From: SZUA-22 sp963751695
Lineage (GTDB): Bacteria > Bacteroidota > Ignavibacteria > Ignavibacteriales > Melioribacteraceae
NCBI GenBank assembly: GCA_963751695.1
Contig: CAVVVP010000004.1
Location: 124,001 to 188,000, forward strand
Direction: 5' to 3'
Length of the DNA: 64,000 nt
Below are positions 43,897 to 53,045 of this stretch, one piece after another. Numbering within the stretch: the stretch's first letter is position 1; every line of letters starts with the position of its first letter. The notes under the pieces are model-generated. The model made no database searches. It worked only from the letters and a program-made list of their open reading frames with translations, and was not told the origin of the DNA. The translations under genes and the position numbers were made by a program.

Positions 43897-44775
43897 ATGG
43901 AAATCAAAAAAACAGTTCGAACATCTGATTCAAATTTTAAATTCTCGATCTTAATTCCAACATGGAATAATCTGGACTATTTAAAACTGGTCATTAAAAG
44001 TATCCGTAAAAACTCTCACTTTGCTCATCAGATTATAATCCACATAAATGAAGGTGCAGATGGTTCAACGGAATGGGTGAAAGCTCAATCTGACATTGAT
44101 TATACCCATAGCAAAGGAAACATTGGGATATGTTATGCACTAAATGCAAGTCGAAGTCTGATTAAAACAGATTACCTTCTGTATATGAATGACGATATGT
44201 ACGTTTGCCCAAATTGGGATCTGGAACTGGATAATGAAATTAAAAGAATTGGACATAATAATTTCTTCATCTCCTCCACGATGATAGAACCACACGGAAA
44301 TAATCCGGCTGTTATTGTTCATGATTGTGGCAGAAACCTCCAAAGTTTCAATGAGGATAAACTACTTGCAGAATTTGAAAAGTTAGAGAAAGAAGACTGG
44401 AATGGAGCTACTTGGCCGCCAAATATTGTCCATAAAGAGGTTTGGGATATTGTTGGAGGATATAGCTTAGAATTTTCACCTGGAATGTATTCTGATCCCG
44501 ATTTCTCAATGAAGTTATGGCAAGCTGGGGTACGTTTATTCAAAGGTGTTGGAAAGAGCAGAGTTTATCATTTTGGTAAGCAAAGCACTAAGCGTCTTTC
44601 AAATAGTAAAGGGGCTAAAATATTTTTAAATAAGTGGAGTATCACATCTAGCACTTTCACAAAATACTATCTAAAAAGAGGGTCCAAATTTATTGGAGAA
44701 TTATCAGAACCCAAGCTTTCAAATTTGCTAAGAATGAAGAACTACATTAAAAATACCCTATCATATTTCTCGTAA
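43897..44775 (+). CDS. Family 2 glycosyltransferase
   Basis: The roughly 292-residue protein has a GT-A fold: FSILIPTWNNLDYL near the start, NEGADGSTEWV, NIGICYALNASRSL, the metal-binding MNDDMY and a YSDPDFSMKLWQAGVRLF acceptor-side block. It transfers a sugar from a nucleotide donor, probably to a surface polysaccharide or protein. It lacks membrane segments. I use the ATG at 43897; a TTG at 43891 is also in frame. It is a lone gene between DUF5655 and secA, with no other polysaccharide synthesis genes nearby. Confidence 0.88.
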   Translation: MEIKKTVRTSDSNFKFSILIPTWNNLDYLKLVIKSIRKNSHFAHQIIIHINEGADGSTEWVKAQSDIDYTHSKGNIGICYALNASRSLIKTDYLLYMNDDMYVCPNWDLELDNEIKRIGHNNFFISSTMIEPHGNNPAVIVHDCGRNLQSFNEDKLLAEFEKLEKEDWNGATWPPNIVHKEVWDIVGGYSLEFSPGMYSDPDFSMKLWQAGVRLFKGVGKSRVYHFGKQSTKRLSNSKGAKIFLNKWSITSSTFTKYYLKRGSKFIGELSEPKLSNLLRMKNYIKNTLSYFS

Positions 44776-44955
44776 AAATTTTCCTTCCATTTCAGTTACC
44801 AATTTTGGCATATTTTATTGCATCATGGTTTTTTATTTTAGTTGACAGAACTTATCCCTCAATTGAAATAAAAGCAATTTAAATGAGATTTTCTATTAAA
44901 ACAAAAACAATTTTAGGAATGTCGATTAAGCTGTCTTCTTTGTAATAAAAGGCAC

Positions 44956-44981
44956 TTTTCGTAACTTTAGAGTTACGAAAA
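44956..44981. promoter_or_regulatory. Perfect inverted repeat upstream of secA
   Basis: TTTTCGTAACT (44956-44966) and its exact complement AGTTACGAAAA (44971-44981) flank a 4-base loop TTAG, ending 13 bp before the secA ATG and just before GGAG. It is not followed by a T run, so it is not an ordinary terminator. It could be an operator or an mRNA hairpin next to the ribosome binding site. A possible -35 TTGACA lies upstream at 44842-44847, with no clear -10. The rest of the 219-bp gap shows nothing else I can support. Confidence 0.5.
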
Positions 44982-44994
44982 ACTGGAGAAATGA

Positions 44995-47900
44995 ATGATT
45001 CAAGGAATTTTAAAGAAAGTATTTGGTGATAAAAATGATAAGGCATTAAAGGAATTGTGGCCTATGGTCGAAGTCATCAATGGCGAATTTGAAAAACTTC
45101 AAAATTTAAGTGATGATGAACTAAAGCAGAAAACCGGAGAGTTTAAAGATAGAATTCAATCTTTTACAGCAGAGACTCGTAATAAAATTGAAGAAATAAG
45201 AACAAAGCTTAGAGCCGATAGTCTTGATGAAGATAGAAATGCACTTTACGATGAGCTAGATAATCTTAAAGAGGAACTGGATGAAGAATATGAGGATATT
45301 TTAAATCAACTTTTACCTGAGGCATTTGCTGTTGTAAAAGATACTTGCCGACGTTTGGTTGGAAAATCTTGGGAAGCTGCAGGCAATAAAATATTGTGGG
45401 AGATGGTTCCTTACGATGTTCAGTTGATTGGTGGTGTCGTTCTACACCAAGGAAAAATTGCTGAAATGGCCACTGGTGAAGGTAAAACTCTGGTAGCAAC
45501 AATGCCGATTTATCTGAATGCTTTAACTGGCCGTGGAGTTCATATTGTAACGGTCAATGATTATCTGGCAAAACGTGACAGTGAATGGATGGGTGAAGTT
45601 TTTAAATATCATGGATTAACCGTTGGCTGTATCTTGAATACAATGGACCCAGAAAGTCGAAGAGAAATTTATGCTCGCGATATAACTTATGGTACAAATA
45701 ATGAATTTGGTTTTGATTACTTGCGTGATAATATGGCGATCTCTAAAGAGAATTGTGTCCAGAGAGTTCACAATTATGCAATTGTGGATGAGGTCGATTC
45801 GGTTCTTATAGATGAAGCTAGAACACCTTTGATTATATCAGGACCCGTTGGAAATCCAGATCACAAATATTATGATATGAAACCGAAGGTTGATAGACTG
45901 ATTAAAAAACAGACTGCCCTTGTTGCTCAATTAGTACAACAAGCTGAATCTCTATTAACTACTGAGGGTGGTGACAGAGATGAAGCAGGAAAAGCCCTCC
46001 TACGCGCGCACAGGGGTTTGCCAAAGAATAGAAGATTAATGAGGCTTCTGAACGAACCAGAATATCAAAAACTTTTAAACTCAACTGAGCTGGAATTCTT
46101 AAGAGAAAATGCAAAACATATGCCAGAGATAGACGAAGAATTATACTTCGCTATCGATGAAAAACACAATTCAATAGATTTAACCGAGAAAGGAAGAGAA
46201 GAACTTTCAGCTGGCTCAAGTGAAGGAAAAGAATTCTTCGTACTGCCTGACCTCGCTACAGAAATGGGTAGGATTGAGAAGGAAGACTCCCTTAGTGAGG
46301 AAGAAGTGATTAAAGCGAAGGATAAACTTTATCATATCTACGGCGAAAGAAGTGACAGAATTCATACTTTAAATCAGTTGCTTAAAGCTTATACACTCTT
46401 TTCTAAAGATGATGAATATGTTGTTACTGATGATGGAAAGATCGCAATTGTTGATGAGTTCACCGGTCGTATTCTTCCTGGAAGAAGATACTCGGACGGT
46501 CTTCATCAAGCAATTGAGGCAAAAGAAAATGTGAAGGTTGAGCGTGATTCTCAAACACTTGCAACAATAACTCTTCAGAATTATTTCCGTCTCTATAAAA
46601 AGCTTGCTGGTATGACTGGTACTGCGGAAACAGAAGAAGGGGAGTTTTTTGAAATTTACAAATTGGAAGTAGTAGTCATTCCTACTAATAAACCTATAAC
46701 CAGAGATGATGCAGAAGATGCGATTTACAGGACCAAACGAGAAAAGTATAATGCTGTAATTGATAAAATTAAGGAATTAAAAGATGAGATGCGTCCAGTT
46801 CTTGTCGGTACTGTAAATGTTGAGATCTCTGAAACATTAAGCAGAATGTTAAAACGTCAAGGTATTCAGCACAATGTTCTAAATGCGAAAAAACATGCTA
46901 GTGAAGCAGAAGTGGTAGCATTTGCTGGACAGCCTGGAGCTGTGACTATTGCAACCAACATGGCTGGTAGAGGTACCGACATTAAACTTGGTGCTGGCAT
47001 TGTAGATAAAGGTGGACTTTTTATTCTTGGAACAGGTCGTCACGAATCTCGAAGAATTGATAGGCAGCTCAGAGGTCGATCTGGTCGTCAGGGAGATCCC
47101 GGAACTACAAAATTTTTTATATCTCTTGAAGACGATCTTATGAGATTATTCGGAGGTGACAGGGTTACAAACATTATGGGTAAGCTAGGAATGGAACCCG
47201 GTGAAGCGATTGAGCATTCGATGATTACCAAATCAGTAGAGCGAGCGCAGAAAAAAGTTGAAGAAAACAACTTTGCGATTCGTAAGAGACTCCTTGAATA
47301 TGATGATGTTATGAATCAGCAGAGAGAGGTCATCTATGCTAAACGTAAGCAAGCATTGGAAGGAGAAAGACTGATCGATGAGATTTTTACTGACCTTGAT
47401 GAATACATTGATTCATTACTCGATCAATATTATGATGAAGCATTAATTGAACAATTGCGCGAAGACCTGCTCCAGAATTTGTTAGTTGACATCAATATTG
47501 ATCCTCAAACTTATGAAGATCTAGGAAGGGATGGTATAAAAGAAACTATTCTAGAGGGAGCACACAAGTTCTACAAACGGAAAGAGGAAATGCTTACACC
47601 AGAACTGATGGGTAGACTGGAAAGATTTGCAGTTCTTCATGTTATTGATGAGAAATGGAAGGATCATCTTAGAGAAATGGATGATCTTAAAGAAGGAATT
47701 GGATTAAGAGCATACGGTCAGAAAGATCCATTGCTTGAGTACAAAGCAGAGTCATATAAATTATTTGTAGATCTTGTTGAAACAATCAGAAATGAAGTGG
47801 TCTCGTTTTGCTTCAAGTTTTGGCCGCAGCAACCAGAAGAAATACAAGAAAAAAGATCCGCACCTCAGAGAATGAGTATGGTTAAAGATAATGTCGATAA

Positions 47901-48054
47901 TCTTGGGATGCAGGCAGGTGGACCTAAGCAGGATGAAGGAGCTAGACGCGGAAAACAGCAACCAGTAAAAGTTGAAGCAAAAGCTGGAAGAAATGACCCT
48001 TGCCCATGTGGTAGTGGTAAAAAGTATAAACAGTGCCATGGTAAAAATGGTTAA
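44995..48054 (+). CDS. secA: Protein translocase ATPase SecA
   Basis: SecA drives export of unfolded proteins through SecYEG. The 1019-residue protein has Walker A MATGEGKT (158-165), DEVD (265-268), ARTPLIISG, the TNMAGRGTDIKLG and GRSGRQGDPG motor motifs, and a C-terminal zinc motif NDPCPCGSGKKYKQCHG that binds SecB or ribosomes. It is longer than the E. coli protein because of a helical insert of about 80 residues after residue 290, common in FCB-group SecA. GGAG is well placed. The P-II gene follows after 11 bp. The many signal-bearing proteins in this window depend on this pathway. Confidence 0.97.
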   Translation: MIQGILKKVFGDKNDKALKELWPMVEVINGEFEKLQNLSDDELKQKTGEFKDRIQSFTAETRNKIEEIRTKLRADSLDEDRNALYDELDNLKEELDEEYEDILNQLLPEAFAVVKDTCRRLVGKSWEAAGNKILWEMVPYDVQLIGGVVLHQGKIAEMATGEGKTLVATMPIYLNALTGRGVHIVTVNDYLAKRDSEWMGEVFKYHGLTVGCILNTMDPESRREIYARDITYGTNNEFGFDYLRDNMAISKENCVQRVHNYAIVDEVDSVLIDEARTPLIISGPVGNPDHKYYDMKPKVDRLIKKQTALVAQLVQQAESLLTTEGGDRDEAGKALLRAHRGLPKNRRLMRLLNEPEYQKLLNSTELEFLRENAKHMPEIDEELYFAIDEKHNSIDLTEKGREELSAGSSEGKEFFVLPDLATEMGRIEKEDSLSEEEVIKAKDKLYHIYGERSDRIHTLNQLLKAYTLFSKDDEYVVTDDGKIAIVDEFTGRILPGRRYSDGLHQAIEAKENVKVERDSQTLATITLQNYFRLYKKLAGMTGTAETEEGEFFEIYKLEVVVIPTNKPITRDDAEDAIYRTKREKYNAVIDKIKELKDEMRPVLVGTVNVEISETLSRMLKRQGIQHNVLNAKKHASEAEVVAFAGQPGAVTIATNMAGRGTDIKLGAGIVDKGGLFILGTGRHESRRIDRQLRGRSGRQGDPGTTKFFISLEDDLMRLFGGDRVTNIMGKLGMEPGEAIEHSMITKSVERAQKKVEENNFAIRKRLLEYDDVMNQQREVIYAKRKQALEGERLIDEIFTDLDEYIDSLLDQYYDEALIEQLREDLLQNLLVDINIDPQTYEDLGRDGIKETILEGAHKFYKRKEEMLTPELMGRLERFAVLHVIDEKWKDHLREMDDLKEGIGLRAYGQKDPLLEYKAESYKLFVDLVETIRNEVVSFCFKFWPQQPEEIQEKRSAPQRMSMVKDNVDNLGMQAGGPKQDEGARRGKQQPVKVEAKAGRNDPCPCGSGKKYKQCHGKNG

Positions 48055-48065
48055 CAGAGGTTGAT

Positions 48066-48404
48066 TTGAAAAAAGCAGTGGCAATAATACGACCATTTAA
48101 ACTAGATGATGTTAGAGAATCTCTTCTTGAGGATGGAATTAAAGGCCTAACAATTTCAGAAGTTCGAGGTTATGGAAGACAAAAGGGACACTCGGAAATA
48201 TATCGTGGGAGTGAATACCAACTTGAGTTCGTACCGAAAGTCAAAATTGAGATTATTTTAGAGGATTCAATTGTGGATAATATTGTTGATTCTATTCTTA
48301 AGAATGCTAGAACAGGTGAAGTAGGTGATGGAAAAATATTCATTTCCAACATAGAAGATGCTATTCGTATAAGAACAGGGGAATCTGGGACTGAAGCTCT
48401 TTAA
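48066..48404 (+). CDS. glnB: Nitrogen regulatory protein P-II
   Basis: The 112-residue protein is a P-II signal transducer that senses 2-oxoglutarate and ATP/ADP. GYGRQKGHSEIYRGSEY carries the T-loop with Tyr51, the uridylylation position of GlnB. The B- and C-loop regions NARTGEVGDGKIFISNIEDAIRIRTGE (in parts) are intact. It starts at TTG with AGAGG seven bases upstream. No amtB or glnA is adjacent, which argues for GlnB rather than GlnK, but its partner cannot be told from context. Placement 11 bp after secA suggests co-transcription. Confidence 0.92.
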   Translation: MKKAVAIIRPFKLDDVRESLLEDGIKGLTISEVRGYGRQKGHSEIYRGSEYQLEFVPKVKIEIILEDSIVDNIVDSILKNARTGEVGDGKIFISNIEDAIRIRTGESGTEAL

Positions 48405-48419
48405 TCTTCATTCTAAAAA

Positions 48420-50648
48420 ATGATGTTTGAAAAAAAACAAATAGATCATCCCAAAAATCGGATTATTTTACTCTTGATATTTATTGCTGGCTGCAGTATG
48501 TGGGGTGATTTTACTACTTATTATAATCGATACTATAATGCTCAAAAAGCCTTTGATGAGGCCCTTGAAGAGATAAAATTAAATCAGCAACGTGAGTTGT
48601 TTGGTTTTAAGGAAGATAAAATTCCTGGGGGAGCTATTAAAAATTTTGATATCGTAATAAAAAATTGTTCAAAAATTCTTCAGTTCGACGATGACACAAA
48701 ATACGTTAATGAATCTATTTTTATGCTAGGACAGGCTTTCTATTATAAGGGACAATACAATAAAGCATTAAGAAAGTTTCAAGAATTGGATGGGATGAAT
48801 GATGAAGATCTTATGCTGGTAAACCGTCTTTGGATTGCAAAGTCAGAAATGCAAATGAGGAATTTTACTAATGGACTGAGTCATTTAGAGGAGGTTAAAA
48901 ATATTGCTGTTTCCGAAGATGAGGAAGAGATTGTGTTTGAGGCTTATAGAACAGAGATAAGTTATTTTATTTTTAAAGAGAACTACCCCAAAGCTGTTAC
49001 TACAATCAATGAGCTCTTGCAGCAATCTTTAACAAATGAACAGCTAGCAGAAGTAACATATGAACTTGGATTATTATATGTTTCGCTCGAAAATTATGAG
49101 GAAGCTGTTGTTGCATTCGAAAGAGTTGATGAAGGATCGCCAACATTTGATATTGAATTTAAGAGTAAGCTTGAATATGCTAAAGCGATTAAGTATCTCG
49201 ATAGAGAAAGTGAGTCTCTAGAAATTCTGGAAGAACTAAATGACAATACTAAATATCAAGAAAATTGGGATGCAGTTGAACTTGAGATAGCTCAAATACA
49301 GTTGGAAAGGGGTGAAAACGAACTTGCTCTCGAACTTTTTACAAAAGTTGACACGGCTTATAAAAAAACGTCAAGCGCTGGTATAGCAGCCTACATGAGA
49401 GGGGACATTGTCGAAAATGTTTATGAGGATTTCGACAGCGCAAAAATCTTATACGATAGAGTTAACACAACATCTGCTCCTGAAGAGTTTAAATTAGAAG
49501 CACGCTCCAAATCAAAGTTATTAAAGATGCGCAAAGATTATACAGATGCCATCATTACTTCTAAAGTTGAATTGGTGTACCTGAAGGATACTCTAGTATT
49601 TAGAAAGGATTCTTTAGCTTATGCTGCTTATGAGGCTAGAAGAGATTCAGCAGAAATAGTGGATAAGCGCATAAGGGCAAGCATGGGAGCAGCCGATCGA
49701 GCTAATACCTTGAGAAACAGATCACAAAAATATGTATTTGTATACGAGGAGGATTCTCTCTTTACTTATAAACCAAAATTACCGAAGATATCACCAGATT
49801 CTATGACAACATTTATTGTCAGAAATGAATACGAATTGGGAAATCTATATTTTGCGGACTTGGAGGTGCCAGACTCGGCATATTATTATTACACTGATAT
49901 TATTACCAACTACCCATACTCAAAGTTTCATGCTAAAACTATATATGCACTTGGCAGTTATTACTTAAAATTGAATGAAAATGAAAAAGCAGATAGTCTT
50001 TTCAGAGATGTTTATGATAACTACAAGACGGATGATGCTGCGAAAGTAGCTGCAGTAAGGCTCGGAATTGATGTTTCGGAATTAGATTTAGATCCGGCGA
50101 AAATTCAATACCGCGAAGGTGAAAGTAAATTAGAAAATGAAGATTATTTTGATGCGATCGATGATTTTTATACAATCTATGAAGAACATCCAAAATCAGA
50201 GTTTGCACCAAAATCACTTTACACGATCGGTTGGATTTATGAAAACAAATTGTTCGATTATGGATTTGCTGCTGAGTATTATGATACTCTCTTAGCTCAT
50301 TATTCCAAAACAGAATATGCTAGAAATGTTGCGGGTAAAGTAAGATTTTACAATCAAAGAATGAAAGCAATCGAAGATTCAATATCACTTGCACAAAAAG
50401 CAATTGAGGATAGTATCAATTTGGTTTCACAGCAAGATTCTCTTTTACAAGTTGATAGTCTTGGAATTAAGAACAGTACGATTGATTCTTTGATTGTCCC
50501 AGAGAATCAAGATTCGAGTATTGATTCTACAACTAGCGCTGGACAGAAAGAGAGCAAGGAGGAACTTGACGACAGCACAAAAGCAATAAATCGATTTCAA
50601 GAAGCTGAACAACTTCAGAATAATCCTACTAACGAAGATCGAAATTAA
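48420..50648 (+). CDS. TPR lipoprotein, SprE/PorW-like (type IX secretion)
   Basis: The 742-residue protein has a lipobox (FIAGC, Cys25) followed by FTTYYNRYYNAQKAFDEAL, which closely resembles the start of SprE/PorW, an outer-membrane TPR lipoprotein required for type IX secretion. TPR-like repeats run through the chain (YYKGQYNKALRKFQEL, YVSLENYEEAVVAFERV, DYFDAIDDFYTIYEEHPKSEFAPKSLYTIGW). The last 90 residues are low-complexity, charged and Ser-rich. A family member would fit the type IX sorting domain on the protein at 34971. BamD-like assembly roles are the alternative. Confidence 0.72.
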   Translation: MMFEKKQIDHPKNRIILLLIFIAGCSMWGDFTTYYNRYYNAQKAFDEALEEIKLNQQRELFGFKEDKIPGGAIKNFDIVIKNCSKILQFDDDTKYVNESIFMLGQAFYYKGQYNKALRKFQELDGMNDEDLMLVNRLWIAKSEMQMRNFTNGLSHLEEVKNIAVSEDEEEIVFEAYRTEISYFIFKENYPKAVTTINELLQQSLTNEQLAEVTYELGLLYVSLENYEEAVVAFERVDEGSPTFDIEFKSKLEYAKAIKYLDRESESLEILEELNDNTKYQENWDAVELEIAQIQLERGENELALELFTKVDTAYKKTSSAGIAAYMRGDIVENVYEDFDSAKILYDRVNTTSAPEEFKLEARSKSKLLKMRKDYTDAIITSKVELVYLKDTLVFRKDSLAYAAYEARRDSAEIVDKRIRASMGAADRANTLRNRSQKYVFVYEEDSLFTYKPKLPKISPDSMTTFIVRNEYELGNLYFADLEVPDSAYYYYTDIITNYPYSKFHAKTIYALGSYYLKLNENEKADSLFRDVYDNYKTDDAAKVAAVRLGIDVSELDLDPAKIQYREGESKLENEDYFDAIDDFYTIYEEHPKSEFAPKSLYTIGWIYENKLFDYGFAAEYYDTLLAHYSKTEYARNVAGKVRFYNQRMKAIEDSISLAQKAIEDSINLVSQQDSLLQVDSLGIKNSTIDSLIVPENQDSSIDSTTSAGQKESKEELDDSTKAINRFQEAEQLQNNPTNEDRN

Positions 50649-50668
50649 TACACATTGAAAACAGGACA

Positions 50669-51322
50669 ATGACATCTAAAAAACTTTTATCTATTATTGA
50701 AAAAGGTGAAAGTCTAACTGTCGAATTTAAGCAACGTTTCTCTACTCATCAAAAAATTGCAAAAGAATTTGTTGCCCTTGCAAACACTTCTGGGGGGAAT
50801 GTACTATTTGGAGTTGATGATGATGGATCGTTATATGGTGTCGAGAGCGAAAAAGGAGAATCAGAACTGATTAGAGAAGTTGCTGAAGAATATTGTGAGC
50901 CAGAAATTGATTATAAAATTGATCTTGTAGAATTATTTAGGAAGGATATTGTGGTAGTCACAATTGAGGAATCAAAAACTAAACCTCATAGAATTCAAGA
51001 CTACAAAAAGGAATTAGACTTAAATTCTGCAGAAGTGTTCGTCAGAATAAATGATAAAAGTGTTCCAGCAAGCAAAGAGATGATAAAGATATTCCAAGCC
51101 AGCTATAACAATAAGCGGTTAGTTAACTATACCGTTGGAAAAATTGAGAAGAATGTTTTTGAATATCTTGAAAAGAATGATTCTATAAAAGTGGCTGAGC
51201 TAGCTCAAGCTGTAAACATATCTAACAGAAGAGCATCAAGAGCGTTAATTAAAATGGTAAGGGCAAATCTACTTACTATACATACGAAGGAAAACGGAGA
51301 ATCCTATTTTACTGCACTTTGA
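50669..51322 (+). CDS. AlbA_2 (Schlafen-like) DNA-binding protein with C-terminal HTH
   Basis: The 217-residue protein begins with the AlbA_2 pattern: ESLTVEFKQ near residue 13, EFVALANTSGGNVLFGVDDDG, and a later KPHRI...VFVRINDKSVPAS. Its last 65 residues (IEKNVFEYLEKNDSIKVAELAQAVNISNRRASRALIKMV, in parts) look like a winged helix-turn-helix. Such proteins are generally transcription regulators with unknown ligands. AGGA precedes the ATG. It ends 5 bp from the convergent methyltransferase gene. The target is unknown; nothing ties it to the catabolic locus. Confidence 0.82.
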   Translation: MTSKKLLSIIEKGESLTVEFKQRFSTHQKIAKEFVALANTSGGNVLFGVDDDGSLYGVESEKGESELIREVAEEYCEPEIDYKIDLVELFRKDIVVVTIEESKTKPHRIQDYKKELDLNSAEVFVRINDKSVPASKEMIKIFQASYNNKRLVNYTVGKIEKNVFEYLEKNDSIKVAELAQAVNISNRRASRALIKMVRANLLTIHTKENGESYFTAL

Positions 51323-51327
51323 GATAA

Positions 51328-51861
51328 TTATTTGTCATGAATCTTTCTAAGTTCAAAAATTGAAATACCATAAGCTACAGCTACGTTTAAGGATTGTTTA
51401 ATTCCATACTGAGGAATTTCAATAGAAAAATCACAAAGGTCAATTAGATCTTGCGAAACTCCAGATATTTCGTTACCAACAATGACAGCAAGGGGAAAAT
51501 CGGTTTTAGAAATGTCATGATACTGAATACTCTTGTCTGTCTGTTCTAGAGCACAGACTGTAATTCCGTTACTTTTTAATTTTTGAATAACGCCCTTGGC
51601 TTCTTTAACATATTCCCATTCAACACTTTCAGTAGATCCAAGAGCAGTTTTTAAAATCTCTTTGTGAGGTGGATGAGGTGAATAACCGCAAAGAAATAAT
51701 TTTTTGATCATGGCCCCGTCAGAAGTCCTAAAAATTGATCCGACGTTGTAACTGCTACGGATGCTATTTAGTATTACATAGACAGGCATTTTATCAACTG
51801 TGTGAAGGGTCTCCAATGTGCTTCGATTTTGGGATATTTCTTCGTGTGTTAGTTTCTTCAT
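51328..51861 (-). CDS. SpoU/TrmH-family RNA 2'-O-methyltransferase
   Basis: The 177-residue protein is a SPOUT methyltransferase. Motif 1 is RSSYNVGSIFRTSDG, motif 2 is LAVIVGNEISGVSQDLIDLCD, and motif 3 is IPQYGIKQSLNVAVAYGISIFE; together they form the knotted SAM site. It lacks the N-terminal substrate-binding domain of RlmB, so a tRNA or rRNA target similar to TrmL/TrmH is likely. Its start overlaps the end of the rlmN gene by 4 bp, so two RNA-modifying enzymes are co-translated. Confidence 0.87.
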   Translation of the reverse strand: MKKLTHEEISQNRSTLETLHTVDKMPVYVILNSIRSSYNVGSIFRTSDGAMIKKLFLCGYSPHPPHKEILKTALGSTESVEWEYVKEAKGVIQKLKSNGITVCALEQTDKSIQYHDISKTDFPLAVIVGNEISGVSQDLIDLCDFSIEIPQYGIKQSLNVAVAYGISIFELRKIHDK

Positions 51862-52934
51862 AATTCCTTAATTGCTAGTTGTCCGCATGCAGCAGCAATA
51901 TCATCACCTTGTGTATCTCTAACCATTACAGTAATATTATTATTCCTAAGTTTCTCGACAAAATCATCAATCCTATCCATTGGAGTTGGATTTAGATCCT
52001 TCGAAATTCCGAGCGGATCCATATGGGCAATGCTATTAAAAGGAATCACATTCATTTTGGAGGGAAAACTCCGGCACAATTTCGAGAGTGCTTTGATATC
52101 TTCCTCACGATCGTTTATTCCATCGAGCATAGTATATTCAAATGTAATTCTGGTTTTTGTAGCTTTTGAGTAATACCGGATTGCCTCAATATTTTCTTTC
52201 AATGGATACTTGATGTTGATAGGCATTATCTTGCTTCGAGTTTCTTCAAAGGCGGAATGCAGAGAGAGGGCTAGTTTAATTCGATAGGGACTGTCAGCTA
52301 ATTTAACTATTTTCTTTGGAATACCAGAAGTTGAAACAGTTACCCTATTTCTGCTAATTTTCTGATTAAACTCGTTAATGAAAATAGAAATTGATTGAAG
52401 AAAATTATCAAAATTTAGAAGTGGTTCCCCCATCCCCATATAAACAATGTTAGTTATAGTTTCTTTCCCAATAGCTGCTGAGGTTAAAATATATTGATCT
52501 AAGATCTCACCAACAGAGAGATTTCTGGTATAACCCATCAAACCAGTTGCGCAGAATTTGCAATCCAGAGGACATCCAATCTGAGTTGAGATACATAATG
52601 TATTTCTCTTTTTCTCTGTTATAAGGACTGTTTCGATGTTGTGATTGTCTAAAGTTCTGTAAAGGTATTTTTTTGTACCAGTTGATTTAGAAATTTGGAT
52701 ATCTTTCAGTTCGAGTGTTTTAAGAGTAGTCTTATCCTTAAGTATTTCCTTTAAGACCTTTGGGATATTTATCATCTCATCGATTTCAGTTACCATATTA
52801 TTATTATACATCCAATTGAAAACTTGAGAGGCTCGAAACTTTTTTTCTCTGATTGATTCAAAGTATTCTCCCATTTTGTCCAGAGACATTCCTTTGAGTT
52901 CTATTTTCTTATTATTCTTTTTCACAGTGAGCAA
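51858..52934 (-). CDS. rlmN: Dual-specificity RNA methyltransferase RlmN
   Basis: RlmN is a radical-SAM enzyme that puts a C2 methyl on an adenosine in 23S rRNA and on certain tRNAs. The 358-residue protein has the cluster motif CPLDCKFC (Cys121, 125, 128), the methyl-carrying Cys near the end in AAACGQL, and a second conserved Cys in LCISTQ. KFRASQVFNWMY near residue 32 is the usual N-terminal block. The start is uncertain: TTG at 52934 or GTG at 52925; neither has a clear ribosome binding site. Confidence 0.95.
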   Translation of the reverse strand: MLTVKKNNKKIELKGMSLDKMGEYFESIREKKFRASQVFNWMYNNNMVTEIDEMINIPKVLKEILKDKTTLKTLELKDIQISKSTGTKKYLYRTLDNHNIETVLITEKKRNTLCISTQIGCPLDCKFCATGLMGYTRNLSVGEILDQYILTSAAIGKETITNIVYMGMGEPLLNFDNFLQSISIFINEFNQKISRNRVTVSTSGIPKKIVKLADSPYRIKLALSLHSAFEETRSKIMPINIKYPLKENIEAIRYYSKATKTRITFEYTMLDGINDREEDIKALSKLCRSFPSKMNVIPFNSIAHMDPLGISKDLNPTPMDRIDDFVEKLRNNNITVMVRDTQGDDIAAACGQLAIKEL

Positions 52935-53045
52935 ATATACCGATATGAAAACAATCTTTCATGGTTTTAACATTTTCCGTCAATTCTATTGAAATTACAA
53001 CTTGGAATAATTACTTTGAAGTATATATAAATATTAGAGGTTAAA

